Positions 14,142-26,100 of a DNA stretch of 64,000 bases are shown here, piece after piece (the stretch's first letter is position 1; every line of letters starts with the position of its first letter). The translations under genes were made by a program, and so were the position numbers. The DNA is from Argopecten irradians. Taxonomy: Eukaryota; Mollusca; Bivalvia; Pectinida; Pectinidae. A model generated the notes under the pieces. It did no database searches. It was not told where the DNA came from and was given only the letters and a program-made list of their open reading frames with translations. The stretch is from NCBI RefSeq assembly GCF_041381155.1, contig NC_091134.1:34973540-35037539 (forward strand), in the 5' to 3' direction.

Positions 14142-16419
14142 CTGAACAAAAAACGGTCACAGGTTCTCTGTTAAATGAAACGTATTGTTAGTTTGATATT
14201 ATGTATATTGATACCGTTACCGACATCGTGACTATAACAATACTTAAACTAAACGATACATTAGAAACTGATTATAAGGTATTATTTCATATCATTGTTT
14301 ATTATCTACATAATTATCATCACTTTACTTAACACTGTCCTTTTATTCCGATTGTAGATAATGAATTTACTTATATAATCACATCATAACATGTGAAGTA
14401 TTTTTCACGTGTCATTGAGTGGTCTTTTAACACTCTACCAAAGAAATTTTTGACAATAATGAAAATTTATCTCTAAGTTAGCATACAAATTTATCAGCTT
14501 GATACATGATATAAAATTATGTATATATAACTTGAATGTTCCTGTTCTTACGATATTCCAATAATTATAGCAATTATGTATACCATGCCATTTAATATGC
14601 AATGCATTTCAAAATTAATGTAAGTGAATTGTTTACATAAACATTAAAATGTTTATTTTAACTAATAAATTGAATTTGACGCTCAATACCATTAAGCTAC
14701 AAAAATTTTATGGTAGAAGGGGAAGAATTGTCGGTACTTACGTCTGAAGACTACGGCCACCAATGTGTGGTGAACAATGTGTGATAAAGTTGCCTCAGTG
14801 TGACGATAGCGTGAGACCAAGACAAACAAAAACAACTCAATGACTTTGTTTTAAAATAGGTCAGCGACTGATAAGTATGGACATTGGTGATTTCACAGAC
14901 ATGCTATCTAGTCTATCAAGTAAATTTAAAGTACGTCTACTGATCTGTGGGTATGGGTCAACAAACATAGACCCAGAATTAGTGACATTGAAAAATTCAC
15001 CTCTTCTAAAAATCATGGCTTGTTTTATCGTTACATCCATGTCATACGTTTGACTGGTATTGATGTGACTTTAGACTGAGTTAAAGGCATTAAGTCAGGT
15101 ATACTTACATTTTGTCCATTTCTTACCATCATAAACTCTTTGATTGTGCTGTAACTTCAATTAGCGTTGGCAAAAAAGAAACGAAGAAAAATCAATAAAA
15201 AAAATCAATAAATAAACAAATTCAGTCTCAACTTTAGTTTCATGTCTTTTTTTATGGAATACTTGATTGAGATACTACGATAGCCCATATGCGCCTTGTC
15301 AATATAAATGCAGGCTGAATACACAAGGGTGATCTTAAGGATGAGCTCCTGTATCTGCTTTGATACGTATGTAGTCAATACACAGTCCTGGCCCTTACCA
15401 GCTCCAGGGGATAAATTTCAGTACACTTTTAATAGCTGCATAAGCCAATCCAATAACCCGTACAAGCCATATGTTAAAAAAAATTGTTAATTTCTCGTTG
15501 GATTATCTTGTACATCTCCTTTGCGAAAAATATCTTCAGATCGTAAAATGCCTATATGAATACATGTATTTGAGCGTGATAATTGGTTTTTATATATTTT
15601 AAAATTGAAAGAATATGATATTTATTTTGACCAGTCTAATCAGTCAAATTCTGTTATATCAGACATAAGAAATAGATTGGAAGCAAATCTGGAAAATTGT
15701 AAGGCGTACAGCCTACAGACACAAATAAATGAAAGCGCCCAATTTTGATCAAAGTTTACCTATTTCAACCTAATTTCTCAACTAACTTCAAAATGCAATA
15801 GTGCCCCGTCTTACACAATACCTTCAATCTAGCAGTACAGCATATGTCTATTCTCTACAAAAAAGCTTAAAACCTGTCCACAAAATAAAATCTGTACAAC
15901 GCTTGCTTTTTTCCTGGAAACGTTTCTTTAGGGAACATCTTACAAAAAACGTGTTGTTTTGGTGTATGTGGATAAGGCGTATATGGGTCATCGTAAGAGT
16001 CGAAACTGCGTTAGTGACCACATGCGGTGGCCGAATGATTATTTTCATGTCCCGACATAATTCTACCACGTCTAATCGGTAGTTTTCCTCCTGAGTACTC
16101 CAGCTTTCTACCACCGTCTAAACCTGATACGTGCATAAATGACATTGGTTGTCAATAGGGTTAAACTAATTACAACAAATCAAATCGAAAGTAACATCTG
16201 TCATATGTGGTCATTAAATATTTCTCCATGGCAACGCCCCAGCTTAATATTTAATCTGTTTAACGAGACAATTTGTATGGCATAGCGTTATTGACTACAT
16301 TGACAACATATACATATCGGATTTGCCGATAAAGGTAAATAGATAAACGTGTTCATTCATTTTAGAATCCTACATGCAGCGGCTGAAGCTAATTGTCATT
16401 TATCGGTGTTTTTTCTGTA

Positions 16420-16522
16420 ATTTGGCTCGGTTTGACTAGTTAAATGTCCTTTAATTAGTCAGATGTACTGGTTGAGGAAAGTCGTAGAAACGGAGAAAAA
16501 CCACCGATAAGCGTTCGAACCA
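16420..16522 (-). mobile_element. Degenerate SINE fragment
   Basis: The plus strand shows GGTTTGACTAGTTAA...GTCC..., then GGTTGAGGAAAGTCGTAGAA and CGGAGAAAAACCACCGATAA. This resembles the tail-proximal half of the SINE at 40380-40592 with many mismatches. Confidence 0.5.
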
Positions 16523-17379
16523 TTTGGTTTTTATTCGATGTTATTTTTCTAAAATGTCCCTGTTATAATCGATCTCAAATACTATTGAAAAGGAAGTAAG
16601 ATGCGAACAAGAGATCAGGTCAATGTTATTAATAACATGCCCGACTCGGGGAGTTATTATAAACATATGATCAGATGCATATGTTATCTCCATACGAAGG
16701 AGAGACATTTGGTACATCGGCCGCCTGAGCTGAGCTATAATAACAGTGTTTTGTTTATACTATTTACAGGAATATTGAGAGCCAAGAGGGTAAAGTCCAG
16801 AGTATATGTTAATCATCCTTGGTAGCATGTAAACAATGAGGTTAATTCGAGGTTTACCGTGTACATCTTACATATAACATCTAAATTCTACTTCTTACTA
16901 TTATCTTTCATGCTATGATTTACTTACATAATTTAGGATTTTTCTAATCGCATTGTCTGTCAACCAAAATAAAAGTAAACAAACGCACAAGTAGAAGCTG
17001 TGTTGTAACAATTTTTATGATTCTTAGAATACATTTTGTCTTTCAGGTACATTGAAGCAATAACTTAATTGTTAACATCTTAAAGAAAGAGCACCGTCAA
17101 TGATTCACATGAACCACCAATTCCTTGAGAAAATAAAGCCTAAAAGAAAACAAGCATGAAAATTTATGAAATACACTTTTTGTGTATCAATCTATCTAAA
17201 GAGCGAAAATATTATTGCTCAATACAGGCCCTCGTGACCTTTGTAGTCTGGCAATTTGCCAATGCATTCACTAATTATAATATATTGATCGAAATGACGA
17301 TCCTTTCGATGAAGAACCATTACAGTGGGGGAGAGCCCTAAAGATTGATAATAAATCCTGAAGGAGATTCCTTACTTAC

Positions 17380-17418
17380 CAAAGAATGCAGTTGTTTACA
17401 CTCCACAAGGGACGCCAT
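17380..17418 (-). other. Candidate 5' exon with ATG upstream of copy B
   Basis: On the minus strand ATG 17418 opens 13 codons (MASLVECKQLHSL) that end exactly at a strong donor, TTTG|GTAAGTAAGG. The first residues resemble the candidate exon at 57022-57078 (MATLLDVRS...). If spliced to the 14141 acceptor, the next codon would be TAG, making a 13-codon upstream ORF rather than an N-terminal extension. No transcript evidence is available, so the donor could be fortuitous. Confidence 0.3.
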
Positions 17419-17917
17419 CTAGCTGTGTTTTAACGGCGTGACATATGATCGCCAACCGAATACGCTATTCACGTGTTCTACGATGGGCTGTCGCTGAATC
17501 ACAATCCTCTTCCGGTCGCGTGCACATGGACGATATTGATCGTTGAGACCTGTACGTGTGTGAACGATGACCTCTGTTAAATAGACGAGGATCTGTTTGT
17601 CTGTTTATGTTATATTCCCTGTGCCTACTTTACTGAAACGCTTTATGGTACAAAAAGGAAATAACCTTTACAGAGGTCGAAATGTTAATGCATTCAGGTA
17701 CAATTTTTTCTTCTTTATGTAGAATGCCATTTCCTTTATTCATCCCTAAAAATACCTCAGAGCAATCGCTCTCGAGAACTGATCAAGATCGATTCAGCGA
17801 AAGATATATACTGTACGCACAGGGGGCCAACTCAATGAAAATGGATGTTGTCATACATTTTTTGTATTTGGTGGATGGACTGATGAGTATATATGACAGT
17901 CAGGTGATTTTTTTTCG

Positions 17918-18021
17918 AAAAATACGAGATTTGAAAAATTAACAAAAAAAATCGGGATATTTACTTATGTTTTTATAGTAAATATCCCGATTTTTTAATA
18001 ATTTTTCAAATCTCGTATTTT
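17918..18021. repeat. Long AT-rich hairpin (foldback)
   Basis: The left arm AAAATACGAGATTTGAAAAA...AAATCGGGATATTTACT is repeated inverted as AGTAAATATCCCGATTT...TCAAATCTCGTATTTT, with about 46-bp arms and a loop of roughly 10 nt. There is almost no mismatch. It may be a very short foldback transposon or a hairpin-forming locus. Confidence 0.7.
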
Positions 18022-18255
18022 GATAAATGTTCTTTTGATTATATATGCAGAAACAGAAATTACCATTTGTTTTGAAAATAAATAACGTTATATATCAAAA
18101 CAAATGAATCGTCTGCTTATCAGAAACAATGGCTCTGATTAGATATATAACGTCATTGTTTATACAGAAAACAATTATAAAAAGAAACATACGAAGCATG
18201 TTTCAATCATTGTATTCCATGAGAATCTTTTATTTGCATTTGGTCATTAGGTTAA

Positions 18256-18608
18256 AGATGCTCCACCGCTGACAATTGGTATTTTTACTATCAAAAACAG
18301 GAGCAGACGATTTCATAATTTTTTTCAGTTATAAAAGTTACTTACTTTACACCATTACCACCATTGAAAAGTTTGAGCTTCTAATTTTACTTCAAGTTGA
18401 AAATATAAAAAATAATTAATTGCATCCCGAAAAAAATCTGTGGCACTATATCCTATATGGAATGAAGTACTGATTGCGCATGCACCTAAGACAAAATAAG
18501 TTATCTAATGCTATTTTTGTGTTAATTAGACATATGTATACAAGATTAAACACCAATTATTGTTCTAATGATGAATGCCATTTTTGCTCTGTCGGCGGTG
18601 GAGCATCT
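18256..18608. mobile_element. TTAA-flanked MITE with GATGCTCCACCGC inverted repeats
   Basis: The left end AGATGCTCCACCGCTGACA and right end TGTCGGCGGTGGAGCATCT are inverted repeats of about 19 bp with one mismatch. TTAA is present immediately outside both ends (18252-18255 and 18609-18612), consistent with a TTAA target duplication as in piggyBac-type transposition. The interior is noncoding. Confidence 0.72.
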
Positions 18609-20184
18609 TTAACATATAATAGAACTATCCATTCGTTTCTATAAGGAGAAATGGCATTTATTGAAATTCAATTAGCTTACTTCATGTGCAACGTTTTGCA
18701 TAATAAAGATTTTTTTAAATGCTCATGAGTCATGCAATTCCTTATAGAGGTGGTATTCACTTTATTTTATAGTATTTATTTATATTCCATTCAATACAAT
18801 ATCATTAAAAATTCACTCTCATTCTCATTCAAATACAAATCATCATTCATTCACTACGTAAAAGTCATGTCAACAACAAAAGAATTATTCTCGGCATTAA
18901 TTAATTCTCAAAACCTACTGTGGTTGACTATCGTATTTTAATGATGCATCGATGGTGCATCGACTATTTAAAGGCGCAGCAATGTCAGTAGCGGTATCTT
19001 ACTATCTTTGTGTGATCTAACTAATCATACTTTTAGCTTGTTATCTCCCGCTTCCGTTCTTATAGAGCGTTTTATAGTGTTCCAAATACTTTGAGTTTAA
19101 TATCTGTATCGTCCTTCATTATGGTAAAAGTTAAATAAAAGTATAGATTAACAAATTTAAAACATGCCTTATTGTGTTAAATACGCTGGGGCTAATCCCA
19201 TTGAATATATGGGTAACCCCATGTGTAATATACATCGATGTATGCATGGCAACTAAACCTTTATGGAATGAAAAATAGAGTGTTAGTCACTATCAACTTG
19301 ATTAGCTGTGCTCCTTAATTATTGTATTGACAATGATATCTTTCATTAAGCTGTATATACTGATTCAAATATGTCACTTTCGGAGAAAACTTTCTTGATC
19401 GGAAAAGCAAACTATATCTTAGAATTGTGAATTAGCTTAATTCCCTGACGTATGATAAACGGATTTTTTTCTTTCCATAGCTAGAGATGGACAAGAACAT
19501 ATCTTATTTATATCATCCATATATTGTAAACATCAATGACACCGAGAGAATAATTTACATGGGATGATTCGAGATTATTTCATTTACAGTATCTGTATAT
19601 CTAGCATATTTACAATATACAGTATAGTACCATGGTTGACGTTTGATCGTGTAAATATCAAGTGTGACCTATTTTTATATTGTCATTTCTGACCAATTTT
19701 GAGGACATAAATTCAAAACCAAATTGACATTGAACAGGCCAGGTTAATGATAAACAAACCTTATTTCCAACCTACGCATGACAAGGAATATAGGATACAG
19801 TTATAAAATGAATATTTCACTACAAGCATACATGACCGAGTAAAAAATCAGGCTTATAGCCACGTTGAATTAATGCACACTTACTGCTCAAACGGATAAG
19901 CATGCCAAGCAAACAAAATGGACGAAGAAAGTTATAGTCTAAAATGAGGTCAGTTATTTTGCAACACAACAATAGAAAAAAAACATGGAATGAATATTAA
20001 TACATACTCAAAGGGAGACAACTCCAATGCAATACTTATATTCACACAACGGCCAATGCTTGCATATTTCACATTTGAACAATATAAAAGAACGTGTATA
20101 CATTTCGGACCAAGATACATCAGCCAAATAAAAACAAACATGCAAAAATAGAGATATGAAATATCCTGTATCATGAACAAGCAA

Positions 20185-20321
20185 GGCCCAGTTCCATGAA
20201 TTTTCCTTAAATTTAAGGAATTCATTAACTTAAAATTTTCCATAAGAAAGCATTATAATGCTTTCCTATGGAGAATTTTAAGGGATTCCTTAAATTTAAG
20301 GAATGTTCATGAAACAGGCCC
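20185..20321. mobile_element. Palindromic MITE (137 bp)
   Basis: Starts and ends with GGCCC or GGCCCA and forms an almost complete inverted repeat centred near 20253 (GCATTATAATGC). Internal strings TTCCTTAAATTTAAGGAA occur in both halves. It would fold into one long hairpin. There is no coding content. Confidence 0.7.
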
Positions 20322-21159
20322 AGATACACTAATGTAACGTACATAGAATCAACTTAGCCAAGGTTATTGGAGATTGGAGAGTACTCTTGACATAGAATAT
20401 GAAACCCTATGCTATTAATAGATGCTCTTGATAAACATTATGTATGTTTTTAAACATTCCTTAATAAATATAAAGAATTCTCCTGTCTTTGTTTTCATAC
20501 TAAATCTGACTAAATCTAAAAACAAAATCCACGAATCGCGCGAAAACCCAACGTTATCGTGACCTCATAATAAAGACATTGATTTGGGGAAAGAAACCAT
20601 TGACAAACCAATGGAATTGTCCATTCTCTTATTTTTATCATGTTGCATAGTTTGCAAACACATTTTTCCATTTACCCCTATGAAATAAAAAAACAGTGAC
20701 ATTCATACTTTTAAAAATGAAATGTTGAAATTTTCATCGTTTTTTAATAAATATGATTTGTCTCGAAATACTATGTTTTTCAAACTTTGTCAAATTGTTA
20801 TTTGGACAAGATATATATGTCTTGGCGTGCCAACCTCACACCATACATAAATTATGACTAGAACCATGTGTTAGTATTATCCTGCTTAGAGCAGTATTGT
20901 TTTTTTCTTCGGATTAAGTTGTTTAAAGTCTATAAGACTGTCGAACAAACAACAATTCCAAAATATAGAAATATGTAATGAGACATTTTATGCATTTCAG
21001 CGTATGTAATTAAAACATCCTTGGTAAACAAATTCGTTTTTTGCTTCGTAGACTTTTTCTTAAGTGCAAGAAATTTTTTTATTCAATATAAGAATCTGCT
21101 GACTGGATTCCAGACTTGTTTAAACAATATTCATATGCTATTGGTTTCAACCTATTCTT

Positions 21160-21207
21160 TGTTGTTGTTGGGTTTTTTTTGGGGTTTTTTTTTTTTGGGG
21201 GGGGGAC
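21160..21207. repeat. T/G homopolymer patch
   Basis: TTGTTGTTGTTGGG followed by runs of T8, G4, T14 and G9. This is low-complexity sequence and a likely place for base-call errors. Confidence 0.8.
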
Positions 21208-23070
21208 TATTTTAAACTAAACCAGAGTTTGATCTATTCTTAATTACGAGTTTATCTTTTTATCAGAGATCGCTCATGCTTTCGAAACACTTCGTTCTAT
21301 TAGATCTTGTTTCACTTCATGAGTCTTCTTACAAATCAATCCATTGCTTACACTATATTTTTGTTTTGATATTTTTTTGTTATAACATCATTGAGTCTGT
21401 ATTGCTAATTGATTTGATGGCATCATTCGTTAATGTTGTACGGTCATTTGCTTGCATGTGAATACATGAAAAAATCAACGAATTTGACGTAATTATAAGT
21501 ATCTACTTACGAAAACGGGGTATTTCGACATAACGATGTTTTACATAGATATCATTCAGTGATCAATATTTCATGTAATTAATATTTATCTACTATCTAA
21601 TTAACACACGCTGACAACATTAAAGTAATAAAAAGACATGTTCTATCCATAAACAATCAAAGTAAACTTAAATTGAAATTGAAATTATATTATAGATATG
21701 GACATAACTGGGTACAGTACATATACAATCGATCAGAAAAAATACCTTAAAAACATATATGATATGTTTCTATTAAAAATATAAGCATTCAAAGTTATAT
21801 CTTCAACTGATTGAATTTCATATTCACTCACTAATATTCCTATACAGGTAAATGTATAGCATGAAAACTGGATTTCATATTTTCATATTAACACACCCTC
21901 TATCTAAAACACTCGTTTCTCAGATAAAACATGCGCTGTATGGATAATGATAATACATAGTAAAACAAAATGATGATAATACAATTCAATCATTGCTATC
22001 TTCAATATGTATTTTTGTATTGGAGATATAACTTTGAATAATTACCAAAAAATTATAAAAGTTAATTAAAAGTATATTTCAATAACACGACTTGTATTAC
22101 ATGTAAATAGGCAGATGAGAGTTTCTGAGTAAATATAGTCACACCATGCGTGAAATTCCCGCATTTTAAGTGTGACCTTGATAGATCTTGATGAGGAGGT
22201 CAGTTTACCCTGATAAGGAAGGAGGGATTATATCAATACCAGGTAGAACATTTTGATACACGTTTCTTACGACATCTTATTGTCGTAATGCAAATACATA
22301 GTAACTATGTTTTGTTTGTACGAGTAATAAAACGACAAAAAACGTTACAATTCAATATCACCTTTCTAAACTTTTATAGGAATTACACCTACAGCACCAT
22401 GATATATTTAGGGACAAATTTTGTAAAAAGAAAATCATGAAAAAACAGTATACATTTCGTTATGGGACCCAAACAGTTCCATATAAATACATATTAATCT
22501 AATCGATAAATTTGGAAAGTATTTTATTTGTTATATGATAAATGCAAAAGCCCTTTTTTGGTCCAGAGCATCGTCACAAATACTGATTTTTTTCCAATGA
22601 AATATTTGTAAGTACAATAACTGATGTCCTGATTCAACCATTCTTTTTTAAAAATATGTTTATACTTTTTTAAATTCAGTGATAGTCAGACATGATTGTC
22701 CATAAGACGAATTTATGGATGCCATGTCACTTAAATCATTGATAATACTTCAATTTTGAGATACCAAAACGACAAACAAAATTTAAGCACCGGTTCTTTG
22801 CACCTTACATTGATTGTGACGTTATATTTTGACGTGCTTTTTGTGACGTCACAATCACCGAAAGGAGGGACTAATCGACGGTAAGTCATGCTTCACCGAC
22901 AACATTTTGTTATCTCTCTCTAAATTCCCATTGTTCTTAATCTTTTTAATACAATTTAATGAGACTCTATATTGGTAAGTACAACGATCACAATACTGTT
23001 AAAAATGTATGAAATTAGAGATGTTATGGGTATTTTTGTTCATCTGAATTTAATTCTTTAAGTTACTAGG

Positions 23071-23128
23071 TTATAATCTTCCCTCCAGGTTAATCTTCTC
23101 AGATTTCTCATCGTCTATGGTGACTTTT
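23071..23128 (-). CDS. Terminal coding exon of SLC22 copy C
   Basis: Exon 8 ends TCAAA|GTAAGT at 23414. Reading through would give a stop (the TAA inside GTAAGT). An acceptor GTATTCTTCAG precedes 23128. The exon continues in frame with a charged tail (KVTIDDEKSEKINLEGRL) and stops at TAA 23071-23073. A charged cytosolic C-terminus of this size is common in SLC22 proteins. The parallel structure in copy B supports it. Confidence 0.78.
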
Positions 23129-26100
23129 CTGAAGAATACAAAAATAGTATTATTATTATTCGAAATAAATCGCACAGCAAATGAAACATTGTTTCGTTCA
23201 AACAAGAAAACATCACTTACAATAAAATCTGTCTTAGCGACTTTCCCACATAAAGACCACCTGCTAATAATCACTTTCTTTATCAATTTCCCACATGATC
23301 AGTTTTGTTCTGTGTCTTGTGGTAATTTTTCCTTGTTATTTTATACCTTGTATGGTATTTCTAGACATGTTTGTCTGTAGTTTGATTGATTTAATGTTTT
23401 CTAATGGACTTACTTTGACTTATTGTTCAGACAATCCTCTATAGTTTGTGGAAGAGGTTTCCCGGCTGTCTCCGGGAGTAATAAAGCCAGAAGACCGGCA
23501 GACACGGACAGTCCACCGAATAGAATTAGGGGCAGAGGCCCCCAAACCTGCTTCAACTCTAACATCTGAGGGGCAAGCATGCCCCCTATACGGGCACACA
23601 TAGAGGATACCCCCATACCGGCATTTCTGGAAACACAAGGAAAATAAGAGGTTTAATTCAATAGCAAATCGATTTGGTTTATATACGGTATCTAGAACTA
23701 TCAATTTATTAATCCTTACCTCTTACACCATGTCTTCTTAAGTTTTTAAATTGTGTTTGCTTTCAACGTGCAAAATAGGAGATAATGAGGGGATAATGAC
23801 TACCTAAGATTTAAATTATTGGACTAGACATCCGCACAAACGACGCTAGACAGACAACTAAATTATATAATATGCACACACACACACACACACACTGCAA
23901 GATCGGCAATAAGTATGTTAGTCAAAATATTTTTCTGCTTCTTTCTATGTCTGTGTTTACGCCACTTAAACACATATTTACCAGCGCTGCTCGGCTATAG
24001 TGTGACAGAAAATGGGACACGGATAATGCACCCAAGGTCATATCAGATCAGATAGAGTAAACATGCTTATAATACAAACACGAATATTATTAGTGATCAG
24101 TGGCTTGTTTGTCAGTGCAGTGAGTATCATAACAAAACATCGTAAAACTCATCAAAACTGAACACAATTGCTTTAAGGTGGTACCCTAGGTTATCCAACA
24201 TATATATATTTCCTACACTTCAATGTGCTTGGTATTTGTTTTGACTAATTCTGGGATGATACTAAAAATCTAAATTTTAACAGTTACTTAACATGAAGAA
24301 AAATAAATACGTATTTGAACCATATTTACTACATAAATAATGATAAGTGAAAAAGAAAATATATTTAATTTCTGCTATCATTAACCAATAAGACGTAATA
24401 CATATCTACTGTTTGATTGTTTTCTTCATCGTTCATGGTTATAAGATCCCTATTGTAATACAGATGTAAAACCAGTTCTTCCAAATAATATGTCGTCATT
24501 GATTTCCAAAAGAGAGCATAAATTATAGTTAAAACTCTATAAAGATCCATAAATAACTTAAAAAGTTACAAACATATACTTGTATGTACTTATACTTTTA
24601 TTTCGGTTGTTAAGAATAATTAGTGTCGCATTACTGAAGATAAACAAAACGATTCTATTACTTCACTTTCACCTAAAACTTCAAGATTCACTTATTATGA
24701 ATTAATGGTCTTTTTCGATGATGAGAAGAAAAGTTTTTCTATTAGTTTTAACATCTATTGTCAAGATTTTGTATATAATTATCATACCTGACGACCGTTG
24801 GGAACACCTCAGCCGCCATCAAATATATTATTCCATATGAAGCTGTGATTCCGAATTTCCCCAACATGGCGAATGTCACTTTCACTGCTACCATATCTGA
24901 AACATCGATGGTATCATAAGTCTAATAGCCATCGAAAGATGTACGGAATTGATGATTATGTGGCGAAGTATTTAATGACTTGTATCATCTCCGCGACCAC
25001 GTGGGTTTCCTATTTCTTCGAACCATAAAATATACCGTACAAACACAACAAAATGAAGATTATCTATACAATAAGTCACAATGAATAGGGAAAATGGAAA
25101 CAATGGAAAATCAAAGGCCAATGTTGTAGTACCGTTTACACACAAAGACATTGGCTTGTACATGTATTGAAATATTTTGTCATAACAAACAAAAGTTACG
25201 GATAGCAACGCAATAATCCATCAAAATTTTAAAATAATCGATGTCAATGTCGTTTATGGTTTTATGTATAAATTGTTGTTGTTCAGACAAAAACAAACAT
25301 CCTGTCGACTTACGATTAGGGATGAAACCTGATATCACACACGATATTCCGCCTACGATCATAGTGCCACACAAGGGTAAGCGTCTCCCGAGTTTGTTGA
25401 GGAAGATGATACAGAGAGCGTAGGCAGGGATCTCCACAGCCCCGGCGATACAGAAGTTAATGTATGGGTCACCACCGAGGTTATCCGTACCCAATGACAG
25501 ACCGTAGTATACCATGGCGTTTATTAGCCTGTTCGAATATATAGCAGGATATATTAGATATATATATGATATATATATATATATATATAAATAAAAAAGA
25601 ACAATGTCCATGTGATGGTTTCCATATACATAAAAAAACACAACTATAAAACAGTTTTTTCTCCCTAGCGCTTTCTCGGCTCATGCCGGTCTTCAGGGGT
25701 TTGAATTCTTTTATTTGTAAAACATGACGTCATAGTACAATGACGTCATAGTAAGATTACGTCATGACATGGTATATAAAGATATTGTGAATGGTTCTGG
25801 AAGAAAATAACAAAAACATGAGGACGAAATAAAAACTAATATGAAGTTCCTTTGTCCCGTTCTGAATTTAGCACAGGTTTCATAAGTTGAATGAAATACA
25901 TTTCTTTATTTTCTCTTTTTAAAAGATCTGAATTGGACATTTGATATATTGGTAAAATAAAAAAATTATCATTAGCACACATATGACAATGTTCGTTTAC
26001 TGTTAAATATCTGAGATGGTCTGTTTTGGTTTGTTGTCGGTGTAATGTAACTCTCTTTCTCAATTCCATTCCTGTCTGACCAATATAAAAATCTGAGCAT

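Larger units (their letters stand above)
14742..23070. other. Intergenic region between copies B and C
   Basis: About 8 kb of AT-rich DNA with no supportable protein gene; the short ORFs here have no recognisable motif. It contains the candidate 5' exons of copy B (14742 donor, 17380-17418), a degenerate SINE piece near 16420-16522, a long hairpin (17918-18021), a TTAA-flanked MITE (18256-18608), a palindromic MITE (20185-20321) and a G/T homopolymer patch (21160-21207). Confidence 0.6.
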
